49,658 nt of DNA from Dinochytrium kinnereticum (GCA_027604005.1 JADGJT010000138.1:3389-53046); one strand, 5' to 3'; shown: positions 11,652-24,145, counted from the stretch's first letter. The notes: generated by a model not told the origin, from the letters alone. Program-made: numbers and translations.

Positions 11652-14600
11652 TCAAAAGTGGAACTCTGAGACATAGCCAAAAAGTTCCACTGCGCCTCCA
11701 AACTTCACACGAACAAACCTCCTTCCCTGGATCACCGTAACGCCCCCAACCGTCTTTTCAACAACCCCAGGACCCCCCTCTTCCCTTGCATTTCTTGGGT
11801 CGGTAAAAGCGAGGTCAAGCAGAGCATTCGAGAGGACAGGCGGAAACGTATCGGACCTAGTCCCAATCGTGAGGTGAGGTCTTAAGTTCATGGATCTCAC
11901 ACCCTCCGGCATAACCTTAACAGGTATGCACATGACGCAATTGTCAAACACCACCTCTTCTACCTCTATTGCGAGGCGACGTGCAAGTCTGTTCCCACTT
12001 CCTGGCCAAGAACTCACTCTATGAAGTGACTCCTTGCCCGATTCCGACACGATCACAACCGATTCGTCAATGCCACCGCATCCAACGCCTTCGGAATCGA
12101 TCTGATTCGAGTAAAGCATGACAAGGTCAGCATGTTGCTTAATCTTGGTCATGGCGAGGGTGATGTGAAACCCGGGTTTCATCCTCTTTTTCTCCTTTAA
12201 TAAATCCCATAGCTCACAGAGTTCCTGATCCTCCTTCCTAAGCCGATTAAACAGCGCATCGAGAAGCTCCACAACCGTGTAAGACTTGTCGATCAAGATT
12301 CCGTAATATGCAGGTGGCTTCCTCTTCTTCTTCGTTGGTCCCTCATTGGCCTTTCCTTTGGACTCGGTTGAAATCAGGTCAAGGACGTTAGTGATGGTGG
12401 TATCCGGGGGTACTTTGAGGTTTATGGCAGTGCAGACTTGCTTAAGACGATCGCAAATGGAGGAGAAAGGGTCGATGGTGACAATGGCGTCGATGAGAGA
12501 GTCATCTTTTTTGGATGGGTCCAGGGCAGTGAATTGCTTCAGGAACATGTTGACGACACGTGCGTAATCAGGGGTTGTTGCAGGGGTAAGGGTTTGATGA
12601 TTTTCGCCTCTGATGAACAATAATACGAATCATTGGTTTAGTGACTTTGTATTCCATCTGGAGCTTAAGGAAGAAGGGACGCGGACTGCATACCTAGCTT
12701 TGATTCTGGATGTAGCCAGCTTAAAAATCTCAGCTTTCCGGTCCTGCTCAACCCAACAGACGTCCCACTCCAAAGCTACCACCAACCCCTCCGGATAAAC
12801 CGACTTGAACCGTGCAGTCAATTCCCGCCGATGCTGACCAAGATGATTGCACTTGTCCGCATAGACCACATTGCAAACTTTGAGCTGAGCCATCACAGCC
12901 TCCACAAACCGTTTCTTATAATCGTCAGACTGTACATGTCCTATTGTCGGGAAAAGCTTCGCAAGACCTTTTCCAAGTGTCGATTTACCCAGCCCGACAA
13001 TCCCAACAGGCATGATAATGATCTTCTGGAGGGTAGTGGACCCCTCTGGCACAGGAGGTAGCTTATCTGGGCGTGCTCTCCCCAAATTTAATGATGACAT
13101 TGCGGTGCCTAGCTCGTCTATTGACCTTTTCTCGCTAACTGCTGTCGATTCGACCCTATCGTCTCCGACCTCACCATCCTCCATCAGGGTCGCCTCGCCT
13201 CGTTTAAATTCTTCGGTGGTCTCCTGGGCAGCGTCGATAAGATCTTTCGAGCTTTCCGAGAGCCCGTAGTCGGCGAGGAAGAGCTTTCGGACTTTTATAA
13301 TCCCTTTGCTTTTCATATAACCGTCGAATAGCCCGCGATCCGTTTTGATCTTGTTTTTGGCCCATTCTACGTACTTCTTTGTGAGCTCGTGACGAGGCTT
13401 AAACTTGTCCCCTCTGTTGGTCAATAGTGCTTTCGTGACCTCTCTCCACCTTTTTTTACAAACGTGAGTAGATTCACAAAGTAGGAGGGGAAAAAAGAAG
13501 AAAAGGCTCGTGAATACTGGCCGTAAATCACTTACTCTCGATACATAAGGTATGGCTGTGCATACTTGATCTTGAAGAATACTGTGGTTGCCTCTGTCGA
13601 TCGGCATCTAATAACGAAGCCTTCCACAGCACGGCCATTATAAGAACCACTCTGGCCACATTCGGCAGTAAAGTTCATAACCTCTGCCAAAAAGTTGCGA
13701 TGAGAACAGAGGGAAGAAAAAGGATTTAATTAGAATAGAAAGCTCACCATTGAAGGTATCAAATTGGAGGCATTCAACAAGGAAGAAGCCAAATCTTTTG
13801 GCAAAGTCCACCAGCTTTGAGTGAGGCCAGGTGGTAAACTCGGGTGTATTTTCATTTATCCCATGCAGATATAGTCCTCTTCTTCCTTCGGGATATTCCA
13901 AGATATGCTCCTCGAATTCGTCGTCTGCAAGCTACAAAAAAGAAGAGGAAGAGAGGTTTAGAAGAAGCTCAAACAAAAGCACGATCATTCTTCCAAAACC
14001 CACCTCAAAGACAGCGGTGACTTTGCTGTCGGATAGGAAGTCAGCCAGCTCTTGCTTGGAGGACTGTGAATCTTTTAAGTGCCTCTCCAGCCATTCATGG
14101 CCCTTTTCAGCATGAGGACCGATGGAATGTTTGGACGTGACAAGAAGGGTGTCGCCGATGGCAGATACGAAAATTATGCATCCGTTCTCCTTCAATGTAA
14201 CCTCATAGGGCCCAGTGGTTCTGGCCTCCAGGTTCTCTGCCGTGGTCCACTGGGTCTCGCCGACGTTGAAGAACTTGTCGTATCCTCTTGCCACAATCTC
14301 AAACTTCCCACCTCCCTTCACTTTCCCACCACTAGCCTCACACTTGCGCACAAACAGACCACGCGCGAGCGTTGGAAGGACAGGCGGGATCTTTGGATAG
14401 AGATTCTCAGGGCAAGTGTAGGATGTGATGGAGATGGATGACATGTGTGGGACGTGATGTGATGCCTTCCTGACTGATCTGCGCTTGCCCTTGCCTCGGC
14501 CACCGCACATGGAATCCAACGTGGCTACGAGGGAGTCCACAGTGGTGTGCACTGGCTTTGGGAATGGTGGGCCGCCATCCTTCCTCTTCTCTGACCGCAT
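11652..14600 (-). CDS. TRL1: Fungal-type tRNA ligase (ligase-kinase-cyclic phosphodiesterase)
   Basis: Seals tRNA exons, and in yeast HAC1 mRNA, by opening the 2',3'-cyclic phosphate, phosphorylating the 5'-OH and ligating. Exons (minus): 14600-14004, 13931-13748, 13683-13536, 13449-12694, 12609-11652, in phase, giving 880 aa against about 830 in yeast. Seen: the ligase nucleotidyl-lysine motif KENG (Lys about 137) after FFNVGE; then conserved blocks EGFVIRCR and FFKIKYAQPY; polynucleotide kinase P-loop GLGKST (about 462-467) followed by VQSDDY; the 2H phosphoesterase motifs FHITL (about residue 710) and PHLTIG near the C-terminus. All three activities look intact. The ATG at 14600 opens the frame. 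Divergent from the subtilisin gene with about 940 bp between starts. Confidence 0.95.
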
Positions 14601-15538
14601 TCCTGGCAGCTGTGTGGCGAATGAGAGAATTGCTTGCAGAGTTATATTTGTTTTATTTCACAACTGCTCGCAGCAACTTTGCCCAGAATTTGCTCCCGTC
14701 CTGCTAACGCCAACCAGCAAGCAAGTTGGGTGGGCAGGCGCAGCAGCTGTTAAAGCGCCAGAGAAGCAGAAGCAGAGGCAGGTGCTAGCAGATGATTGCA
14801 GCTGTATTCCGGTGTTGGACGCCCCCCTCGTAACTAGCTCGTCACGCTGTCGCATGGCAGCAAGCAGCAGCTGACAGGAAGCACTTGCTTACCTATCCCA
14901 TTATTTTGTTGAATGCCGTTCCATTCGACAGCAGCAGCAGGGATGTGCTGTGTTTGGGTTTGAGTGGGATAGGTGGATGGATGTGTGGTTGGTTGGTTGG
15001 TTGGTTCGTTGAATTCTTCCGCCTCAAATCAACAGTTGAAACAATAAATAATAAATAATTAATTAATAATTAATAGCAAAATGTTCGAGTATAAAATGCC
15101 CTCACGGATCATTTCTGTGAATTTCAACTTCCTCCTCCTCTTCCCCCACCCGCCACCTCCACCGCTCATCACCACACCCTCCCAACCCTCTGAATCGAGG
15201 TAGGCATCCCCCCGTCCCCCATCCTCCCGCTGTCCCTCACACACTGCGCTCGCATCTACACGTCGCGCGCTTGCCCTGCTCGGAGGGGTGGTAGGCACGC
15301 TTGACAAGGGCTGTGCTGCGCTTGCTCAGCAGGTCTGGTGGTGGCCCAGATACCCATAGTACAGTGCCCGTCGTCCGTCCTGGCAGTTGGCAAGGCTTCT
15401 GGAGGGTCATGAAGGCGGCGGGTCAACGCGCTGGCGCTTCCTCCATTGCTATTTATTTGTCCAGTGCTTTTCGATTCTAACTCGCCATACTTTGTATCCT
15501 TATCGTCTCCTCGTCCTTCCCTTGCAGACCATCCAGCC
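14601..15538. promoter_or_regulatory. Shared divergent upstream region (tRNA ligase / subtilisin)
   Basis: About 940 bp between two start codons on opposite strands. It holds a CAG-rich stretch (about 14700-14940), a GGTT microsatellite at 14987-15008, and an AT-rich run of TAAATAA/TTAATTAA type at about 15043-15075. The only ORFs are of low complexity. Promoter role is inferred from position only. Confidence 0.4.
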
Positions 15539-17399
15539 ATGCGCATTGGTCTCGTCGCCCTTCTGGGTGCCCTTGCGGTCTCGGTCGCTGCCAAGCCTGT
15601 TAAGGTCGGCAGTTCCATCCTCGACTCTCCCGCGGGCACCCTCATCCCTGACCAGGTTGGAATCTCCCCACTACTTTAACCCTAAATTTGTCTTTATGAC
15701 CACTTTTGAGTCTTGGTTGCTTATCCAAAACGTCTTTATGCTTTCACTCCATAGTACATCGTCGTCTTCAAGAAGCATGTGTCGGAGAGCGATATCGCCT
15801 CCCACGAGAACTTCCTCATGTCTCTCGTTGCTCCTCAGCCCCTCGTTGTTCAGAGCGACCTTGAAAACCAGATGCAGCTCACCTCGATCTCTATGAAGTC
15901 GCCTGTTCCTGACTTTGATATCTTCCGTCGCTACATGATGTCTGAGTTCAAGGGTTACGCTGCTAAGATGCCTAAGAAGCTCGCCGAGGCCCTTGCGGTG
16001 GGTACATGAGTACCTGTTTTACTTTGTCAACGGGACCTCATTATCTAATTCAGCTTGATCTATTATCCAATTTTGCAGAGGCTCCCTGAAGTCGACTTCA
16101 TTGAGCAGGATCACGTTGTTCGCGTCTTGGACACCCAACCTAACCCTCCTTCTTGGGGTCTGAAGCGTATAAGCTCAAGGGATCTTCCTCTTCCCACCGG
16201 CTACACCTTCCCCGCTTCTGCTGGAGGTGTGTATTTTCATATCTCTATCGATTGATCTGACTCATTCTTGCCCAGAGGGTGTTGATGCCTACATTGTTGA
16301 CACTGGCGTTTTTACGAAGCACAAGGACTTCCAGGGTCGTGCTGTCATTGGAAAGTCGTTCTCTACCGATAAGAATGACAACGACGGCAACGGCCATGGA
16401 ACTCACGTTGCTGGCACTGGTAAGTCATCTCCCAATTTCGCCTATCGTTTAAGATCTGCAATCGTCAAGTGATCGGCGGCTAAAGCCCTTTTGTTCATCA
16501 GTTGCCGGTAGCACCTTTGGTGTCGCAAAGAAGGCCAACATCATCGCTGTTAAGGTCCTTAACTCGCAGGGCTCTGGTACGAACTCTGATGTCATTGCGG
16601 GTATCGAGTACGCTGGTACTGCGACCAAGAAGTCTGGCCGCAAGTCTGTCGGCAACATGTCGCTCGGCGGCTCCGCGTCGGCTGCTCTTGATGCCGCTGT
16701 GCGGGCGGCCATTGAGAACGGTGTTATGTTTGCTGTTGCAGCCGGCAACTCTGCCGGTGACGCTTGCAAGCTCTCCCCTGCTCGTGTGAAGGAGGCTTTG
16801 ACCGTCGCTGCCTCTGACAAGTTCGACAAGCTCGCCTCGTTCTCTGAGCGTGGGCGCTGTGTGGATATCATTGCGCCCGGTGTTGACATCACTTCAAGGT
16901 AAGATCTCTATCATTCACTCTGTTATCTATCCTGAACTTACTCCCCCAATCATAGCTGGAACAACGGCAAAGAGAACACCATCTCTGGCACGTCTATGGC
17001 AACCCCGCACGCCTGCGGGGTTCTCGCCCTTGCGGCCGCTGAGCACAATTTCACCTCCCCTAAGGAGTTGAAGCAGTACGTTATCGCTATGGGCAGTCGC
17101 TCCAAGATTTCTGGTGTCCCTAAGGACACGGTTAATATCTTCCTCTACGCTAACGTCACCGGACCGGTCCCCGACCCCCTCCCTGAGGAGCCTGACAAGC
17201 CTGAGCCTGAGCCTGAGGTGCGTACCAAACCATGCGTTCCACCTATTTTTTTTCCTTTGGAGTGTAGTATTAATTCTTACAAAAAATACTTTTCTTAATT
17301 TTCTAGCCCGAACCCCCTGAGGAGGGTGTTTGCCCCTTCCCCCAGTGTTTGTTCGACCCTAGCTGCACAACGTGCTGTTTCGAGGGCGTGGACTGCTAA
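15539..17399 (+). CDS. Secreted subtilisin-like serine protease (S8A, proteinase K type) with Cys-rich tail
   Basis: Exons: 15539-15655, 15755-15997, 16079-16226, 16276-16419, 16502-16898, 16956-17217, 17307-17399, in phase, 467 aa. Seen: a signal peptide ([18 protein letters not shown]), an I9-type propeptide starting at YIVVFKKHV and ending near VDFIEQD, then the catalytic triad Asp178 (IVDTG), His210 (GHGTHVAG) and Ser363 (GTSMATPH), with AAGNS for the oxyanion hole. After the catalytic domain come a short Pro/Glu/Asp-rich linker (EPEPEPE type) and a last exon encoding a 23-residue tail with six cysteines. Intron 1 uses the donor GTTGGA. Likely an extracellular degradative enzyme. The tail is unusual for the family and has no recognised domain. 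Confidence 0.93.
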
Positions 17400-18245
17400 A
17401 CTCTGGCGAAGCCTGATGCCCAAAGTCTTTTTGTCACCTTTTTCCTTCTTTGTTTGTTCCTTGCAAGAAAAATCCCGCTATAATCCTTCACAAAACACTT
17501 TCCTTCTGTAATAGTTTTCTTTTATTCTTGTTCATTTCTTTTTTTTTCTGCCTCCACCTTTTGGTTTTCTTTTGTTGGGGGTAGCCGATTGGATGCCTTT
17601 TGCAAGATGATATTTCATTGCCTTCGGATGGCGCGGAGCACGGTCGGGATTACTCGTCCTAGTTCCCTTTCACTCTTTGCTCACTCTTAAAATCTAAAAT
17701 GGAAAAAAGAAATAGGAAAAGTGGTTCCTTTCCTTTTTCTACTATCCCCAGTTTTCCTTTGACCTCATCCTGCTAATTGGGGTTCGTTCTCCTTTGATTC
17801 TTTGCTTCTTCTTTCGCCTTCTGTAATGGTTTTTTTTATTATTTCTGTTCGTCCTCATGCATGCTAGAAACAAGTTTGATGACTGAATGATATTTAAGCC
17901 GTTGTTTGAAGTTGATTTGGGACAATGCAAGGAGAAGGTGAGGTGCCATCTAGTGTTCAGGACAGACGAGTCACTTATGCGTTCCTTGCCGTCCCCAATC
18001 GTGTCAATGCACAAGGTGCATGGCTGTCCTTCAGTGAATGAATCTGACTTCTCAAGTGGGCTTTTTTAATGGGTCCGATTGCCACTGATTGCCAGGATGG
18101 CTTAGGATGATGAGGGCTCCGAGCATTGGCCACATACGCGGTCAGGAAAGAGCCATTCTTCATTGGTGTATGGCCTCCTCTATCCTCTTGATGATTGCTG
18201 CTTCCTTTGGGTTCTCGAGCATCGTAAAAAATTTATTTAACAAGG
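17400..18245. other. Intergenic region downstream of subtilisin
   Basis: About 845 bp, pyrimidine-rich in its first half. It carries the subtilisin 3' end and the promoter of the cyclophilin-RRM gene. Overlapping small ORFs show no family features. Nothing else recognised. Confidence 0.5.
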
Positions 18246-20188
18246 ATGTCTGTCCTGCTCGAGGTGAGGAATGCGAGCGACATCCTCTCATCCCCCCTAA
18301 CAAGCATTGTTCTTTCAATGATGCTGACACTCCATTGGAAATTACAAGACGTCGCTGGGTGATATCGTTATTGACCTCTACGTCAAGAAAGCACCGAGGG
18401 CATGCCTCAATTTCCTAAAGCTATGCAAGCTTAAGTACTACAACTTCTCCCTCTTCCATACCATCACAAAGAACTTCACCGCGCAGGTGGGCGGTGATTT
18501 CAAAGGTACTCTTACTAGCGGTGATTCAGTATGGGGGTAAGATATGGCTTGCATGGCATGTGTGGGCTCACCTTTGTATCTGGCATAGAGTTATATCGGG
18601 TGAAGAGCGACGGTTCTTTCCGCCAGAGATACATCCCAAACTGAAACACAATAAGAAGGGGATCGTTTCGTTTGCTACAATATCTGTTGCATCATCTTCA
18701 GAGGGGTCGTCCGAGGATGTTGAGATCAATGCTGGGATGGCTTTGGCGGCTTCGCAGTTTTTCTTCACCCTTGTCGATGAACCTTTGGATTATCTGGATG
18801 GGAAACATGCTGTTTTTGGACACGTTGTGGAGGGGCTGGAGGTTTTGGATGCTCTTAACCTCCAACACACGGATGATGAGGGTCGGCCTTTCAGGGATCT
18901 CAGGTGAGGCGCAAAGTTGCATTATGGGTGTATGATTTGTTCCGAGATTCACATGGGCATACTCTGTGCAGGATAAAGCACACGTGTATCCTGGACGATC
19001 CTTTCCCCGACCCTTCAGGCATGGTTGTTCCATCACGATCTCCCTCTCCAACCGAGGAGATGCTGAAAAGCACGAGAATAGGAGAGGATGAAGAGCTGTT
19101 TCCTGATGTTGACCCTGAGGTGCTTGAGAAGGAATCGAGAATAAAAGAGGCAGCAGCTCGCGCTCTCACGTTGGAGATGATTGGAGATCTTCCTTTTGCA
19201 GAGATCAAGCCTCCCGAAAATATTTTGTTTGTGTGTAAGCTGAATCCTATCACTCGTGATGAGGATTTGGAGCTTATTTTTTCTCGGTTTGGTGAGATTA
19301 TGAGGTGGGAAGGTTTTGTTTTATTCGTTTCCTTCTTTATATTTCCTTTTGGATTATTTTTATTTTTTTTCTTCTCTAGTCTGCCTAATACTCTGTTGGT
19401 TTTTTAATGTTCGCGTTTTCGGTTTCGTAGCTGCGAGATAGTTCGAGACAAAAAAACAAACGAGTCATTATCCTACGCATTCATCGAATTTAGTAAGAAG
19501 GAAGAGGCTGAAGAGGCCTACTTTAAGATGGACAATGTGCTGATAGATGATCGTCGCATCCACGTCGATTTCTCCCAAAGTGTATCAAAGCTGCATAAGG
19601 AGTTTATGAGTAAGTTTTCTCCTCTCAATTCTTTATAGAAGTCATTGATTTCTCCCTCTTTACTTTGACTGTTTTCTCATTTTTACGCCTTTTAACTTTT
19701 TTTACCGCCTTCCAGTGGGCCGCCGGAGAAAGCTAGAGGATGGCGAATTTGGTGCAAAGGGTCTGCAGAAGAGAAAGCAGTACCGTGATGGGGAGAGGCA
19801 GGACGATGGTTTCGAGCTTGTCTTTGACCACGCTGGTGATCTTGACCGAGAAAAAAAACGGCAAAAGGCATCGGTGTCATCAGATGAGGATGGTGGTAAA
19901 GATGAACCCCTTAGAGGCAAGGACGTTGCTTCAGACCAACGATATCATGACGGGCGTGCCGAGGGTTCAGACAGGGATAGAAGAGCAGAGCCTCGGGGTT
20001 CGGACAGAGAACAGAGAAAGGAATCACGGGGATCTGATAGGGATGGTCGTTCGCGCGATGATGGTAGGACAGGCAGGGGGAGATATGACCGTGACCGGCG
20101 GGATGAGTATGACAGGGATCGACGGAGAGGGGATGATAGGGATCGTGACTCGTATCGGCGAGATGATCGGAGGTCAAATAGGAGATGA
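18246..20188 (+). CDS. PPIL4: PPIL4-type nuclear cyclophilin with RRM and Arg/Asp-rich tail
   Basis: Exons: 18246-18263 (encodes only MSVLLE), 18349-18536, 18589-18903, 18972-19304, 19431-19609, 19716-20188, in phase, 501 aa. Seen: cyclophilin-like domain ([40 protein letters not shown]), then the family bridge [12 protein letters not shown], then an RRM with RNP2 ILFVCKLNP and RNP1-like LSYAFIEF, then a C-terminal tail rich in DR, RD and RG pairs. FHTI replaces the FHRI that carries the catalytic Arg of active cyclophilins, as is usual in PPIL4, so isomerase activity is doubtful. Expected in the nucleus with spliceosomal or mRNA-processing complexes (family knowledge). The 18-nt first exon decides the start and is supported by phase and by the family N-terminus. 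Confidence 0.92.
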
Positions 20189-20493
20189 GCCAGACTCGTG
20201 CAAGCTGATAGCAGCTCAGTTATCGCTAAAAATACCTCTTTTCACGAGTAGCAAAACACCACTGCTCTATTGAATATCTGCATTATAATTATTTTTATCT
20301 AAAATGTGTAGTGTAAAAGCTTAAGTGATAAACAACGGGCACTAGAAGTGCCACTAATATCTCGGCATTCACGAAATAAAAATAGCTCGCATGATGCCTT
20401 CCACATTCCTTCCCGCCCAAAACAACGAGCTGTCCGAGCATTAACCACAACCTAAGAGCCTCGTGTCAGATGAGCCAATCAGAAATGCAAGGC
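20189..20493. other. Short convergent intergenic region
   Basis: About 305 bp between two converging gene ends, AT-rich near 20270-20390. No feature recognised. Confidence 0.5.
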
Positions 20494-21504
20494 TCACCAC
20501 TCAATCGCACTGAAGATATTCCATACTTCTAAAAGAGCCACCTGAAACGATTCCCACCTCACAAGACATCCACTACTCGCCAAGGAAGCAAGCAGCACTT
20601 GAATCAGCGACGAAACGAAAACCCCCCAAAACACAATAAGCATCTTGACATCGCAAGACCCATTCAGCGAAATCCAAGGAACATCAATTGCCTTCCCGAA
20701 TGCAAGCAAAAAGTAAATCACATTGCCAAAGAGCAGAAAGCAGCTCCTTAGACTTCTTATAACGGACGCCGAAGGCTCCAATAACTGGACTGAAGGGTGA
20801 TGGTGGGGTAGATCGAAAACCCCAAAGTCGTTAAGAATCAGTGCAAACCCCAGTACTGAAAGAAAGAAGAAGAAGCACGCATAAGCCAATCTTCAATTCA
20901 TAGAAAAACAAAAAAAAAGGGCCATTAGGGAAACTCACTCATGTTTCCTAATACTGCTGCATATAAAGCCAAATTCAAACTTCCACAAGGAAGTCCCACC
21001 AGAGCCCAAAACGCACCCACAAACAGCCAGGCCAAGCTCAAGGTCGAAAGAACTCCATAAGCAGCCTCAGCAATGTCCCCCATAACCCTACCCTTAGGCC
21101 CCATAGCTCTCAAAAGCATCTGCACAGGTCTATGCGGTATGAAAGCGGCGGAGAAGAGTGTCTCGCCAACCAAGTAAAGATTAAGCTGACGATGACAAGG
21201 TGATTGATTGAGCGAAGATAGGGGGTCATCCCATAATATCCAAAACACCGCACAGTTCGCCAATACCCTAAGCGAATGCAGAAAGCTGATGGCAGGTTAG
21301 CGCTGAGAGGCTGAGGATGGGATCTCACCTGTATTCAATGGGCACCCGCTCCTCCCCCAGGTCGTCGTGACTGCATTCGCTGCAATGCGCCTCTGTCCGC
21401 TCGATGTCGTTCTTCTCCCTGTCGCCCCATTGCAGGGCAAGGGCGGGGGTCGTCGGCAGCTGCTGGTAGGAGGTCTGCATCAGACCGTTCAGGGATTGCT
21501 GCAT
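20494..21504 (-). CDS. Unrecognised multipass membrane protein
   Basis: Exons (minus): 21504-21329, 21267-20939, 20855-20494, in phase, 288 aa. The first 50 or so residues are hydrophilic, with a Cys/His/Asp/Glu patch (HCSECSHDD). The rest contains about five or six hydrophobic segments, for example VLANCAVFWILW, LSLAWLFVGAFWALVGLP, ILGFALILNDF, CFLLFGNVIYFLLAFG and MLIVFWGVFVSSLIQVLLA. No domain recognised. The stop at 20494 lies directly over a possible splice donor (TG/GTGAGC), so one more exon further down is possible. Convergent with the PPIL4 gene. Confidence 0.6.
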
Positions 21505-21547
21505 GTGCTGTGTGTGCGACTTGCTCCACAATGCGTCTGACTTTCAC

Positions 21548-22263
21548 CTGACAAACCCATCATCAACCTGCGCAAGACACAACTAGCAAACCAACACCTT
21601 GACATGGCACAGCTCCTAATAGAACTTGCGGTGTCGATTCACTTGTGTATAAGTTACGCATGACCATGGATTCAAGTGCTTGAAATGCTTCGCTCACAGA
21701 GAAATGCCTGCATGCTTCAGCTGATATTGTGACGGTACAGTGTATGTATGGTATGAACAGCATTCTAGTTTTCAACCAACGTCTGAAAACGCGAAGAAAC
21801 ACGCCATGCAGTTGAAAACAATGCAAAATAAGGATGGAAAAAGAAACGAAATGAAAATAACCAAAAAGATATGAATATGGCCAGCTCAGATGGGAAAGGA
21901 AAAGAGCAGGCACCCTCTTTCTGAGAAGAGACAATAAAATAAGAAAATTAACAGAGATGAAAGAAGAGAACGAACTAAATCGAAAACGGGGGATAACAAT
22001 GCCAAGGGAATGATTGCCAAATTGGGTAAAAACAAAGCAGTGTTATTTTTTGACTGGAGAACCGAGACGATAAAATAAAAATTCAAAAAAAGTGGAAGAA
22101 ATACGGCAGCAAGCCGAAGACATTTAAACGGAAAAGATGAAATCATAGAAAACCAAATGATACAGAATATGCAGATGCATGTAAAGGATGTGACTAAGCA
22201 AAGGTTGAACTAGGGAGGGTGTTGATTTCAGGTGTTATGGAAAAGCCACCGTGGAAGGTCCAG
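21548..22263. other. Intergenic region, A-rich on the + strand
   Basis: About 715 bp between the syntaxin stop and the membrane-protein start, both on the minus strand. Short ORFs here are low-complexity. It should contain the syntaxin 3' end and the promoter of the membrane-protein gene. Nothing else seen. Confidence 0.5.
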
Positions 22264-24145
22264 TTAGTTCTTTTCGCTGCCTGTCTTTCCACGGAATACC
22301 TAGATATGGGGGAAATAAAAAGAAAGAGCGAGTTGATATTATGATTGCGGTTTAAATTGGCAATAGATAAAGTTACTTACGAAGAACCAGGTAAGGAACG
22401 CAGCAACGAGCAATACGATGATGATAATCACGATAACCCACCACATCTTCTTTCTTGTGTTTTTGCGGTACGTGATAGCTTTTGACATTTCTGGGGACAC
22501 AGTATATAAATCGATCATAAAGGCAAAGAGAGTTAATACAACATCGCTAAGCAAAACGATGACACACATACCTTTTGATCCTTCCTCGAGATTGATCACA
22601 GCCGTCTCTGCTTGAGCCTCAATAGTATTGATCATTTCTTGTTGTGTCTATTTCAATGAAAGACCATAAAGAAGCATGCTGCAATTAGAAAAAAAGTCCC
22701 AAAATCGGTGGTATGACACCAGGGTCGAGTTCGACTCTCAGGAAAGAAGTACATACATCAATCATCGCCTCCATCTCTTGGAACAATGACAAAAGCTCTT
22801 CTAATGACTGTTCAATCCTTCGCATCTCCTCATGGCGCTTCTGAACATCATTCAGTAACCTTCGCTGGTCTGTTACCCGAGACGAGAGTAGCTGCTGAGC
22901 AAAGCCACCACCTCCTTCGATTGCGCGCTCAATCTCAGCAGGGGTAGCGTCCGGGCGAGCTGTTTTTTAGTACTTTCGTTAGCAAAACTTTTTTACCTCC
23001 TCATCGCTTCTTCTAGGCAGTAGTGACGACATTAAACGATAAAAAAAAAAAAAACTCACCTATTTTGATCTCTCGTTCTATCCGCTGCTTTGACTTGGCC
23101 TTGAAATCAGCTTGGCATTGCTGGTAACTCCTGGCCACATCCATGAGTTTATTAGCAAGCGTCGCTTGCTGCCCTCTCCTTGAATGCGCTTCTGCAGATT
23201 TCGGGAGTTGTTTCGTAGCATTACTCATTGCTTTCACGCGAGCCCTCAGCGTTTGAAGAAGGGTGGAGGTGGCTTCATTCACTTCATCCAGCTCGGCGTT
23301 GAAACGCTGGGATTCCCCTGACGAAGAAGCATTAAGAGCTCTGGCTTGAAGCTGTCGTATCCGATGAATATTCTTGTCGCAGCGATCAACACCACGCTGT
23401 ACACTTTCAACCTCTTCAAAGAAGGCTTCCATGGTGTTTCCTTTGGGTCCCTTTCCAAATGGAGTAGTTGGAGACGTGGGCGACTTGGGTCCTTCGCTTC
23501 GCCCGCCTGGAGCTTCCCGCGGACGGTACGCATTGTTCGTCATAGCTGATTCAGGAGGTGTGGGCCCAACTCTGGAATAGCCACCACCCCCAGATCTGCC
23601 ATAGCCGTCGTCTCTATCTGGCCGCCCGTTTGGCCCGCCATAAGGATCTCGAGGGCCCGGTGCAACCGATCGATCCCTACCCCCACCACGAGGGCGCTCA
23701 TCCCCTCCACGGCCAGATCTTGAATCGTAACCTCCATCTCCACCATAACCATCTCTGGGTGGTCGCTGGTTGTATGAACGATCATCACCATTTCTGTCGT
23801 ATCCACCTCCATTGCCTCCTCCTCGTCCACCCCCATAGCCTCCACTACCGCCGCCACCGCGGCTGTCATTATAACCCCTTCCTCTTCTATCGTCACCCCC
23901 GTAATCGCCTTGTCTTGTGCTATAGTCTCCGCGGCCGCCGTTTCGGTCATATCCACCATTATTTTGCCTTCCACCAAAGCGGTCGTCATAGCCTCCTGAA
24001 GCCGGTGGATACCTTGAGCCGCCGCCACCCTAAAAGAAAAGCATCATTTCAGTATCTCTCCAGGATAGAGCATGCCAGAGAACTGGGGGAAAGGGACGCA
24101 GGCTCCTACCCCGCCACCGCCGTCGTTCCCCCTCAGCTCCGCCAT
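22264..24145 (-). CDS. SSO1: Plasma-membrane syntaxin (Sso1/syntaxin-1 type Qa-SNARE) with Gly/Arg/Tyr-rich N-terminus
   Basis: Drives vesicle fusion at the cell surface. Exons (minus): 24145-24110, 24029-23060, 22959-22757, 22647-22572, 22490-22381, 22299-22264, in phase, 476 aa; relatives are near 290-330. Residues 1-174 are a low-complexity Gly/Arg/Tyr/Asp/Asn region with repeated RGG, GGYD and GGYG groups. It stays open across the whole stretch and joins in phase to the syntaxin start at MTNNAY (residue 175). Then the Habc region (FFEEVESVQRGVDRCDKNI), the SNARE motif with central Gln in LFQEMEAMID, a basic juxtamembrane run (RKNTRKKMWW), one C-terminal transmembrane helix and a short tail ending in SEKN. 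Some fungal Sso proteins also have Gly/Tyr-rich starts, but this one is unusually long and Arg-rich. Confidence 0.9.

Noticed and set aside
18089..18418. 109-codon ORF overlapping the start of the cyclophilin-RRM gene
   Set aside because: It is a different frame over the 5' region and first intron; the real start is the 18-nt exon at 18246.
21563..22146. Minus-strand ORFs of 86 and 123 codons downstream of syntaxin
   Set aside because: Phe/Leu/Ser-rich low-complexity frames in AT-rich sequence without motifs or splice support.
22640..22760. tRNA-like B box (GAGTTCGACTC) inside a syntaxin intron
   Set aside because: No A box, no acceptor-stem pairing, and the intron is too short around it.
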